Positions 1 through 5,202 of a stretch of DNA of 5,240 bases are shown here, piece by piece. A program made the position numbers and the translations under genes. The number at the start of each line of letters is the position of its first letter. Position 1 is the first letter of the stretch. The notes under the pieces were generated by a model. It was given only the letters and a program-made list of their open reading frames with translations. It was not told the origin of the DNA and searched no databases. The DNA lies in NCBI GenBank assembly GCA_012329085.1, contig JAAXQB010000376.1, forward strand, positions 1-5,240, in the 5' to 3' direction. This DNA comes from Methanosarcinales archaeon (GTDB lineage Archaea; Halobacteriota; Methanosarcinia; Methanosarcinales; Methanosarcinaceae).

Positions 1-44
1 CTCATTAGTCTATTATTCTTTAATGCCCTTTTAATAGATATCAT
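1..44 (-). CDS. Transposase N-terminus, cut off by the window edge
   Basis: An ATG at 44-42 opens a reading frame that runs off the left edge after 14 codons, MISIKRALKNNRLM. From memory this pattern (a short basic helix ending in RLM, usually followed by a 'TGL...EF' stretch) is the start of IS4/IS5-type DDE transposases, which would cut and join the ends of an insertion sequence. The visible part carries no catalytic residue, so the family assignment rests on 14 residues only. A weak AGGA lies almost against the start codon. The AT-rich stretch upstream of the start (45-136) looks like the outer end of the same element, which supports the reading. It could also be an unrelated gene start; sequence left of the window would settle it. 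Confidence 0.45.
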   Translation of the reverse strand, partial: MISIKRALKNNRLM

Positions 45-115
45 ATCCTATAATTATAATTTACCTGATATAAAAGCTTTTACATAGGGGCTTTGAAAAA
101 CCTTAAAAATTAAAT

Positions 116-136
116 GCTCATTTGCTCCAAATGAGC
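116..136. repeat. Perfect 9-bp inverted repeat with 3-nt loop
   Basis: GCTCATTTG (116-124) pairs perfectly with CAAATGAGC (128-136) around the loop CTC. Read on the minus strand it is followed by a T-rich run (ATTTAATTTTTAAGG), so it could act as a terminator protecting the neighbouring transposase from outside transcription. It could equally be part of the insertion-sequence end. No gene directly upstream on the minus strand needs a terminator here, because the helicase ends at 696 with its own. Confidence 0.6.
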
Positions 137-294
137 TATCAAAACTTCTTAAAAGTATATAATTGGGAAAGTAAAAAGAGAGGTAAATCAAAATTTTCAT
201 AAGCATAATCTCTAATTTGCAACAAGTCTAATATGCTGGTATCAATGAATTTTTAATTGTTTATTTCATTGGTATTTATAATATTTTGAAAGTG

Positions 295-302
295 TTTATA
301 TA
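295..302 (+). promoter_or_regulatory. Archaeal-type TATA box candidate
   Basis: TTTATATA matches the archaeal TATA consensus exactly. Transcription would start about 25-30 bp downstream, near 325-332, ahead of an ATG at 352. In DNA this AT-rich such a match can arise by chance, no convincing purine-rich BRE lies upstream, and no recognised gene follows. Confidence 0.25.
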
Positions 303-314
303 ATACCACTTTTT

Positions 315-473
315 TTGAAAAATTATCTTATTTTTTTAGTATATTGTTTTTATGGAACTTGTCGTGCATGGAATAACGATGGTAATGACACTGGAGATGA
401 CTCAAATTATAACAAGAAGTCTTATTGTGTTTTAAATGGATTAAAGAAAATTTTAATTTTTCGGCTTGAATGA
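315..473 (+). CDS. Doubtful 52-codon reading frame with signal-peptide-like start
   Basis: Read from a TTG at 315, this frame gives a basic N-terminus (MKN), a hydrophobic stretch over residues 4-14, a possible cleavage site after CRA (residue 18), and then an Asn/Asp/Gly-rich segment WNNDGNDTGDDSNYNKK (19-35) before the stop at 471-473. That arrangement resembles the beginning of an exported, low-complexity surface protein. Against it: there is no ATG, no ribosome-binding site, the TATA-like box at 295-302 would start transcription too late, and the frame ends in an unremarkable KKILIFRLE. It may be the remnant of a gene broken by insertion-sequence activity, or chance. An overlapping 27-codon ATG frame (352-435) looks even less protein-like. 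Confidence 0.15.
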   Translation: MKNYLIFLVYCFYGTCRAWNNDGNDTGDDSNYNKKSYCVLNGLKKILIFRLE

Positions 474-566
474 CTTAAATTGAAATATGGTCTTAATCAT
501 TTTGCATTGAGATCAAAACTTTACATATATTCTATAAAGTCAAGTTTTATTGAACTGCAAAAACTT

Positions 567-602
567 TAGTAGCGTAACATCAGTTACTAATTCTCACTAC
601 TA
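567..602. repeat. Two-tier inverted repeat (possible RNA hairpin)
   Basis: TAGTAG (567-572) pairs with CTACTA (597-602). Inside them GTAAC (574-578) pairs with GTTAC (583-587) around the loop ATCA. The two stems are joined by an uneven internal loop (1 nt against 9 nt). The structure is possible in RNA from either strand; no U-tract follows on either side, so a simple intrinsic terminator is unlikely. Confidence 0.4.
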
Positions 603-625
603 TATCATCGGCTATAAATCAAGTT

Positions 626-644
626 GGACGAAATTTATTCGACC
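626..644. repeat. Short imperfect hairpin
   Basis: GGACGAA (626-632) faces TTCGACC (638-644) around the loop ATTTA, giving six base pairs with one A-A mismatch. It lies 23 nt after the larger hairpin at 567-602, which makes a small structured RNA imaginable. Nothing else supports one. Confidence 0.3.
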
Positions 645-650
645 GTAGCA

Positions 651-683
651 TTAATAATAATAATAATTATAATAATAATTTAT
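651..683. repeat. AT-only (TAA)n-type microsatellite
   Basis: Imperfect TAA/TTA trinucleotide repeats fill about 33 nt immediately downstream of the operon's terminator region. It is simple-sequence DNA with no sign of function; its length may vary between strains. Confidence 0.7.
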
Positions 684-687
684 TACC

Positions 688-721
688 AAAAAAAATTAAC
701 AATCTTTCTTCATAGATTGTT
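688..721 (-). terminator. Hairpin plus U-tract ending the operon
   Basis: On the minus strand an 8-bp stem, AACAATCT (721-714) with AGATTGTT (705-698) and an 8-nt loop, is followed after two bases by eight T (695-688). The stem overlaps the last helicase codons and its stop (698-696), so the message would end almost at the stop codon. The stem is AT-rich and weak alone, but the U-tract would serve intrinsic bacterial or U-rich archaeal termination. Confidence 0.6.
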
Positions 722-3125
722 TTTTAAGATTAACTGACATTTTTAATTCATCATGTATGACTTTATTTTTAATTTCCATTCTATGTAACAATTCTTTTAA
801 TATCAATATTGTTCCTTTTTTATCTAAAGGCTCATTATCATTTCCACATTTAGGAGAAAGTATACAAGCAGGACAAGCATTTTCGCATTTACAATCTCTT
901 ACAAGTTCATAAGTCATTTTAACTATTTCGGTAATTAATTCATAAGATTTTTCAGCTAATCCAATTCCACCTTCAAAACCATCATAAACGAAGATTGTGG
1001 GTTCCATTGTATCCGGATGATTCGGTGTAGATACACCTCCTAAATCCCATCTATCACACATTACATGAAAAGGCATTATTCCAATCATCGCATGTTCAAT
1101 ACCGTGAAGACCCCCCGCAAAGATTTCTCTCTTTAAGTTTTTTTCATTAATATCTTTATTTTTCTCCCTTTTTAAGTACTCTTTATATCTCTTATTCAAT
1201 TTTTCTTTTATATCTTTATCTTTCTTCCTCTCTTTCCATATTTTTTCTTTTATATCCTCTGGTATGATAAACCATAATCCTTTTGTTTTAAAGTTTAATG
1301 GTGGTAAATCAAGTTTTTCCATTACTACCATATTGTCATATTTCATTATTTTGTAGCCGACATACTGTTCGTTCACTTCCACATCACCAAACGAAACAGA
1401 AAAACTACCAATTTCTTTCTTTTCAATCTCCTCTAAAATTCTTATATCTACAACCTTCATAGCCTCAGTATAGTAATCCACATCCTTCTTTTTAACTTGA
1501 GCAATTGAATTTTTCAAATCCAAATCTTCCACAATATATGTTTCTCCCTGATGAAGTAAAACTGCTTTTTCATGTGCTTCTCTATATGCTTGAGTTCTAT
1601 CCATTGTTTCAAGCAATTTTCCATCACAAATAACTTTAAATATCTCAGAAGAAATATTGGCTAAACTAACAGCCTCTGTAGCTCTTCTCTTTCCAGAATA
1701 AACCCAGCCATTCGGTGTATCTTGAACTAAGCCCTGTTTTTCCAATGCCTTTAAAATGTCTTCTGCATCATCTCCAAAATATATCCCATCTTCTCCCAAT
1801 TGAATCAGCATCTCAGCTGCAGCACACATCAAATGTCCAGAGACCACATAAGGATTCGATAAATTAATTATTGCGTGCTCATGTGATTTATCAAAGAAAA
1901 TCTTTGGGTGTCTCATGAAATATTGATCCAAAGGATTTTGGAAAGCAACTAAAGTTGCAACAGACTCGCTAACTCCTCTTCCAGCTCTTCCTGCTTGTTG
2001 CCATGTTGATATAATTGTTCCTGGATAGCCTGAAATTATTACGCTATCTAATGAGCCAACATCTATTCCTAATTCTAAAGCGTTTGTAGAAGTTACACCT
2101 CTTAAAACTTCGTTTTTTAAATTATTCTCTATTTCTCTTCTCTCCCCTGGAAGATAACCCGCTCTATATGCAGTTATTTTATCTACGAGATATTGTTCAG
2201 TTTTCTTGAGTTCTTCCTTCGACCAGAATGCAATTAACTCTGCCATTTTTCTTGAGATAGTGAAACATAAAGTCTGAAGATTATTTTTTACGAAAAATAA
2301 AAATAAATCTTTTGTCTCCTGATGAATAGATAATTCACCTACGCCATCGTAATATGGATTGTAGAATATGAAATATTTCTTCCCTTTAGGCGATCCATCA
2401 TTGGCAATTAGCTCAAGCCTAACTCCAATTAATTTCTCACCAAATTCAATTGGATTTGCAAGTGTAGCAGTAGATAATATAAATTGAGGGTTAGAACCAT
2501 ATAAACTACATATTCTCCTAAATCTTCTAATTAACAATGCAACATTTGATCCAAAAACACCCCTATATTGATGTGCTTCATCTATCACAACAAATTTTAA
2601 ATTTCCAAAGAACTTTTGCCATTTATAATGCCAAGGCAAAACCTGATGAAGTTCATAAGGATTACTTATTATTATTCTTGAAGTCTTTCTAATTTTTGGT
2701 CTTTTATTTTGTGATGTGTCACCATCATATATATTCGGATTTACTCCTATTCCACTTAAGCTTTCAAATTCCTTTATTACTTTCAACTGATCATTAGCAA
2801 GTGCTTTTGTAGGATAAAGATAAAGAGCCGTAGCACTTTTATCTTGAATCAATCTCTCAAAAATTGGAATATTAAAAGCAAGTGTTTTTCCTGATGCTGT
2901 TGGCGTTGTTATAATAACGCTCTTTCCTGCGCTCAAATTCTCAATTGCATCACATTGATGCTTATAAAGTTTAATATTTTTTTTTAAAAGATAAGCTTTT
3001 ATGTTTAGATGTAAGTCTTTTTTCAACTCACCATATATAGGTTCTTTAAAGAGTAAAGTTTCGATATGTTCCACTCGTTTCTTATATTGAGAATTCCTTA
3101 GAAGTTTTGATATTACATCTTTCAT
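696..3125 (-). CDS. mrfA: MrfA/YprA-like DNA repair helicase (SF2 DEAH, C-terminal MZB/DUF1998)
   Basis: ATP-driven DNA helicase of the MrfA/Hrq1 group. Superfamily 2 motifs appear in order: Walker A TPTASGKT (74-81), Ia YPTKALA (104-110), Ib SNPYELH (154-160), DEAH (182-185), STAT (218-221), V TNALELGIDVG (347-357) and VI QQAGRAGR (376-383). The C-terminal part has GGLHGIEHAM (671-680), MCDRWDLGG (689-697), YDGFEGGIGLAE (714-725) and then Cys745, 747, 751 and 754, the CxCx3CPxC cluster that binds structural zinc in MrfA; Cys760 is extra. A Lys/Glu-rich insert fills about 627-668. The 809-residue length fits MrfA rather than the longer fungal Hrq1. In B. subtilis MrfA is a 3'-to-5' helicase working with exonuclease MrfB on mitomycin C damage; the MrfB-like gene two positions upstream supports the same role. 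The ATG lies one base after the preceding stop, with GGAAAG (3137-3132) six bases ahead, so translation is probably coupled. Confidence 0.93.
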   Translation of the reverse strand: MKDVISKLLRNSQYKKRVEHIETLLFKEPIYGELKKDLHLNIKAYLLKKNIKLYKHQCDAIENLSAGKSVIITTPTASGKTLAFNIPIFERLIQDKSATALYLYPTKALANDQLKVIKEFESLSGIGVNPNIYDGDTSQNKRPKIRKTSRIIISNPYELHQVLPWHYKWQKFFGNLKFVVIDEAHQYRGVFGSNVALLIRRFRRICSLYGSNPQFILSTATLANPIEFGEKLIGVRLELIANDGSPKGKKYFIFYNPYYDGVGELSIHQETKDLFLFFVKNNLQTLCFTISRKMAELIAFWSKEELKKTEQYLVDKITAYRAGYLPGERREIENNLKNEVLRGVTSTNALELGIDVGSLDSVIISGYPGTIISTWQQAGRAGRGVSESVATLVAFQNPLDQYFMRHPKIFFDKSHEHAIINLSNPYVVSGHLMCAAAEMLIQLGEDGIYFGDDAEDILKALEKQGLVQDTPNGWVYSGKRRATEAVSLANISSEIFKVICDGKLLETMDRTQAYREAHEKAVLLHQGETYIVEDLDLKNSIAQVKKKDVDYYTEAMKVVDIRILEEIEKKEIGSFSVSFGDVEVNEQYVGYKIMKYDNMVVMEKLDLPPLNFKTKGLWFIIPEDIKEKIWKERKKDKDIKEKLNKRYKEYLKREKNKDINEKNLKREIFAGGLHGIEHAMIGIMPFHVMCDRWDLGGVSTPNHPDTMEPTIFVYDGFEGGIGLAEKSYELITEIVKMTYELVRDCKCENACPACILSPKCGNDNEPLDKKGTILILKELLHRMEIKNKVIHDELKMSVNLKKQSMKKDC

Positions 3126-3126
3126 T

Positions 3127-3695
3127 TTATTCTTTCCACAATTTCAAGTTATCAGGTTCTCTAAAACCTCTTTTCAATAATATGTCTTTCTCTTTTAATA
3201 AACAAGCTCTATTATGAGCTATTGCATTCTTTATATCTCCCCTCAGCCATGCGTGCATACATAATTTTCCATTACCATTAAAAGGATCGTTATATTTAGA
3301 AATTTTCAATACTTTAATAACTTCTTCTTTTTTTTCATATCTGTATTTATTAAGTTCTCTAAATTCAACTGGAATAAAACTCCTTTTTCAAAAATTGAAT
3401 TGAATGCATATAATGGTTTTTCAAGTTTAGATAATAACTTTCTAACCTCTTGTTTTAATAATTCTATTGAAATTTCATTTTCTGCATAAATTATTTTCAA
3501 TTTCACTCCATTTATATATCCAAAAATAACGGGCGTTATATTCTTATATTGTCGAGAATCGTCAAATTTATCGAACTTTCCTATTGTTTCCAGGTCAATA
3601 ATTGTACCTTTGAAATCGGATATTAGTTCTTCTTGATAATATTTTAACAATTTTTCAACTCCATTTCTCGTGCAGTTTTGAAAATACATTGGCAA
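3127..3695 (-). pseudogene. Second small RNase H-fold exonuclease-like gene, split by one frameshift
   Basis: Two adjacent frames form one gene. The 5' part (3695-3306, 129 codons with its out-of-frame tail) carries IIDLET (Asp34, Glu36), the first metal-binding motif of DEDD exonucleases, and YAFNSIFEKG (96-105), like motif II with Glu in place of Asp. The 3' part (to 3127) carries YNDPFNGNG and AHNRACLLKE, in the place of the last motif; its nominal TTG start at 3309 is internal. One base gained in the read (-1 shift) between 3387 and about 3370 joins them without a stop into about 189 residues, for example FEKGVLF followed by VEFRELNKYRYEKKEE. It overlaps the end of the upstream nuclease gene (TTG 3695 or ATG 3689) and ends one base before the helicase start. 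Role unknown; probably a partner nuclease or structure-recognition subunit of the MrfAB pair. It may be a real mutation, a sequencing error in a homopolymer, or, less likely, programmed frameshifting. Confidence 0.75.
3370..3388 (-). other. Frameshift zone inside the second nuclease gene
   Basis: The minus strand reads GAAAAAGGAGTTTTATTCC here. The upstream frame stays conserved-looking through FEKGVLF, while the downstream frame becomes protein-like from VEFREL onward. The downstream frame has a TGA at 3390-3388, so the switch must occur after that point. Either an extra A in the A5 run (3388-3384) or an extra C near 3372 would restore one frame. No canonical X-XXY-YYZ slippery heptamer is present. 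Confidence 0.7.
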
Positions 3696-4752
3696 TTGAA
3701 ATCAGATCTTGTTTATTATGCTCAATTATTGGAATGATTGGTCCTATGTTTCTGGTTCTCATATATGTCTCATAGAAATCTGGAACTAAAGCACCAGGCA
3801 CATCATCTTTTCTTTCCACTCCAAATAAATATTTTTCTAATGTGCTCAATTTACAATTAGGTATTTTTTCTCTCCATGCACGCCTTGAAAAGTGACGCAT
3901 ATCGAAATGTGGTATTTCAAGATCTGCTTTCATGCGATAATATGCTAATCTCCCTTTAACATAGGGAATATCAAATGTTAGTCCATTGAATGTTATGAAG
4001 ACACTATTTTTATTAATTTGAGATAAAAATCCAAGTAAGGCTGCTGGTTCCTCCTTTATATCTCTTAGAAGGTATTGATTTGTTAATATCTGATCTCCAG
4101 AAATTTGTGCCACACCAAACAATATAATCGGTACATTAAAAAAACCCATGGTTTCTATATCAAAAAAAATAAAATCTTCTTTCTCATGAAATCCAGAAGG
4201 ATAAAATGCTAACGGGCGAGATTTTGGAAATGGGCGTTGTCTGATATAATCTACAATTTGACAACTATCTTTTTTATAAACAATTTTTAAAATTTCTTTA
4301 GCTTTAGATGCAAAACAAGGGTGTTTCGTAAGGTCATCAATTGTTTTATATCCATTTGCTTTCAAATTATGCTCAGTTATTTCTTCTATTCCATCAATCA
4401 ATTTTAAATCGGATAAAATTTTCTTTATTGCTTGATCTGAATTGATTGTTTTTAAATTTATATTTTCTTGGTTTTCTATATTATAGCACACTCCTTTTTC
4501 AGTTTCGAGTTCATTGCCATTAATCACATGTTCTAATGTTTTGCCTTTGTACTTCTTTAGCAATTTCTGTTCTAGTTTTTTTGCTTCATGATATTCTTGA
4601 TGGTAAATATCAAAAGATGTAGATGGTATAAATTTTTCAGAGATTTCTTTTTCATTCTCACTAACATTATTTATACATTCTTTCCATCTTTTACCTATTC
4701 TATCAAATGTTGTTTTCAATTTCTTGTTATTCCCTACCATAATATTTACCAC
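3655..4752 (-). CDS. mrfB: MrfB/YprB-like DEDDh exonuclease with helix-hairpin-helix
   Basis: Predicted metal-dependent 3'-5' exonuclease of the YprB RNase H-like family, the usual partner of MrfA. All five catalytic positions are visible: FFDIET (Asp198, Glu200), FNGLTFDIPYV (Asp261), and EHNKQD (His345, Asp349), with HFDMRHFSRRAW (282-293) between them. The N-terminal half contains a helical charged segment (about 50-75), the motif ELETEKGVCYNIE (81-93) also seen in YprB-type proteins, and a helix-hairpin-helix-like region LIDGIEEI...NGYKTIDDL (118-141) likely to contact DNA. The protein stops about 16 residues after the last motif, so the C-terminal TPR region of B. subtilis MrfB is absent. 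The longest frame begins at GTG 4752; the ATG at 4740 (361 aa) is the better start, with a weak GTGGT 7-11 bases ahead. It follows the zinc-ribbon gene closely and overlaps the next nuclease gene by 35-41 nt, indicating co-translation. Confidence 0.88.
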   Translation of the reverse strand: MVNIMVGNNKKLKTTFDRIGKRWKECINNVSENEKEISEKFIPSTSFDIYHQEYHEAKKLEQKLLKKYKGKTLEHVINGNELETEKGVCYNIENQENINLKTINSDQAIKKILSDLKLIDGIEEITEHNLKANGYKTIDDLTKHPCFASKAKEILKIVYKKDSCQIVDYIRQRPFPKSRPLAFYPSGFHEKEDFIFFDIETMGFFNVPIILFGVAQISGDQILTNQYLLRDIKEEPAALLGFLSQINKNSVFITFNGLTFDIPYVKGRLAYYRMKADLEIPHFDMRHFSRRAWREKIPNCKLSTLEKYLFGVERKDDVPGALVPDFYETYMRTRNIGPIIPIIEHNKQDLISIANVFSKLHEKWS

Positions 4753-4759
4753 ATTACTT

Positions 4760-4963
4760 TTAAATTTCTATCACGCCTATAATGACATCACATTTTTCAC
4801 AGCAATATGTAATTTCTGTAACGCCCCACTCATCAAAATCGCTAGATAATTCTGCAGCCATATAATCTGCCATTTGTCCTTCAGTAGCGTCATCATCCAT
4901 TTCCATCATTACTCTTTCACGGCTTATTTCTCTCATTTCAGTTTTACACTTCTTACATCTCAT
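4760..4963 (-). CDS. Small acidic zinc-ribbon-like protein, first gene of the operon
   Basis: The 67-residue product has CxxC at Cys3/Cys6 and CCEKC at Cys54/55/58, two pairs placed as in a zinc ribbon with a long insert. The insert is acidic and helical-looking (MEMDDDATEGQMADYMAAELSS, about 20-41, written in part: MDDDATEGQMADYM). The end, VIIGVIEI, would form the last strand of the ribbon. No signal peptide or membrane segment is seen. I do not recognise the family; a protein-binding or nucleic-acid-binding adaptor for the downstream nucleases is inference from position only. The ATG at 4963 has GGAGTG 11 bases upstream. Its stop lies 7 nt before the GTG, or 19 nt before the likely ATG, of the exonuclease gene, so the two are surely co-transcribed. 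Confidence 0.75.
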   Translation of the reverse strand: MRCKKCKTEMREISRERVMMEMDDDATEGQMADYMAAELSSDFDEWGVTEITYCCEKCDVIIGVIEI

Positions 4964-4974
4964 TGTTCTTTATA

Positions 4975-4980
4975 CACTCC
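4975..4980 (-). promoter_or_regulatory. Ribosome-binding site of the first operon gene
   Basis: GGAGTG on the minus strand is complementary to the conserved 16S rRNA tail. It lies 11 nt before the ATG at 4963, slightly longer than usual, and is the clearest ribosome-binding site in the window. It supports this ATG and the reality of the 67-aa gene. Confidence 0.5.
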
Positions 4981-5032
4981 AAAATTTATTATATATTTCA
5001 TATTTTTGATTTGTTACCAAAATCTAATTAAG

Positions 5033-5040
5033 CATATAAA
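5033..5040 (-). promoter_or_regulatory. Candidate TATA box of the operon promoter
   Basis: TTTATATG on the minus strand fits an archaeal TATA box and would place the transcription start near 5008-5013, giving a leader of about 45-50 nt before the ATG at 4963. Other AT-rich matches exist nearby (about 4985-4998 and 5060-5076), so the choice is uncertain. No convincing sigma-70 pair with normal spacing was found. Confidence 0.3.
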
Positions 5041-5087
5041 TATAATAATTAAATACATACATTATTTATATATTTTGTGGTTATTAT

Positions 5088-5100
5088 ACACATTTTGTGT
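5088..5100. repeat. ACACA-N3-TGTGT dyad upstream of the promoter
   Basis: A perfect 5-bp inverted repeat with a 3-bp centre lies about 50 bp upstream of the candidate TATA box, a position where a dimeric regulator could bind. ATTTTGTG also occurs twice in the same direction (5072-5079 and 5092-5099). Such short symmetry is common by chance in AT-rich DNA. Confidence 0.25.
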
Positions 5101-5124
5101 GTTTCTATTGAATTTTCAGGCTAA

Positions 5125-5162
5125 TCTGCAGATAATGTATTTTTTAAGATACGAATTGATGC
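5125..5162. repeat. 38-nt direct repeat, copy 1
   Basis: This copy matches 5203-5240 at 33 of 38 positions, including an unbroken 20-nt core TATTTTTTAAGATACGAATT (5138-5157), at an offset of 78 bp. It is bracketed by AATCTGC (5123-5129) and GCAGATT (5161-5167), so the copy itself sits inside a short inverted repeat. Confidence 0.8.
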
Positions 5163-5186
5163 AGATTTTTTATTTATATAATCTGC
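5161..5186. repeat. 7-bp inverted repeat between the two direct-repeat copies
   Basis: GCAGATT (5161-5167) pairs with AATCTGC (5180-5186) around a 12-nt AT-only loop. The same heptamer also occurs at 5123-5129 inside the 10-bp palindrome ATCTGCAGAT (5124-5133), so alternative pairings are possible. Confidence 0.5.
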
Positions 5187-5202
5187 GTAATTCTAGCGAA
5201 AG

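Larger units (their letters stand above)
1..137 (-). mobile_element. Probable insertion-sequence end (partial, boundary uncertain)
   Basis: The partial transposase start at 44 is followed outward by about 70-90 nt of non-coding DNA. This contains a G-run (AGGGGCTTTG, near 86-95), a 12-bp palindrome TAAAAGCTTTTA (71-82) and a perfect 9-bp hairpin (116-136), the kind of sequence found between a transposase start and the terminal inverted repeat. Only one end is in view, so neither the terminal repeat nor the target duplication can be recognised. The right boundary given is a guess placed just after the hairpin. Confidence 0.3.
138..695. other. Intergenic stretch without a convincing gene
   Basis: About 560 nt lie between the presumed insertion-sequence end and the helicase stop. 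Stop codons are frequent in all frames, and apart from the doubtful frame at 315-473 I see no coding signal. Structure that can be seen: a weak inverted repeat CAATGAA/TTCATTG (243-249 with 265-271), two hairpins (567-602 and 626-644), and an AT-only trinucleotide tract (651-683). No tRNA, rRNA or CRISPR pattern was recognised. Confidence 0.6.

Noticed and set aside
71..82. TAAAAGCTTTTA palindrome as an operator
   Set aside because: A 12-bp AT-rich palindrome is likely by chance, and it lies in the presumed insertion-sequence end with no other support.
352..435. 27-codon ATG frame downstream of the TATA-like box
   Set aside because: Its product is Met/Thr/Ile-rich with no recognisable feature and it has no ribosome-binding site; the overlapping frame looks more protein-like.
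3127..3309. Independent 60-aa gene starting at TTG 3309
   Set aside because: The frame continues upstream of the TTG for 25 sensible codons to the frameshift zone, and there is no ribosome-binding site; it is the 3' half of the split nuclease gene.
3369..3388. Programmed -1 ribosomal frameshift signal
   Set aside because: There is no canonical slippery heptamer and no strong downstream structure seen; an A5 run and an AAGGAG-like stretch are present, but mutation or sequencing error is simpler.
4588..4782. Plus-strand open frame of 64 codons
   Set aside because: It lies opposite the exonuclease gene and its product is a Phe/Tyr/Ile-rich antisense translation of a Lys/Glu-rich region; no ribosome-binding site.
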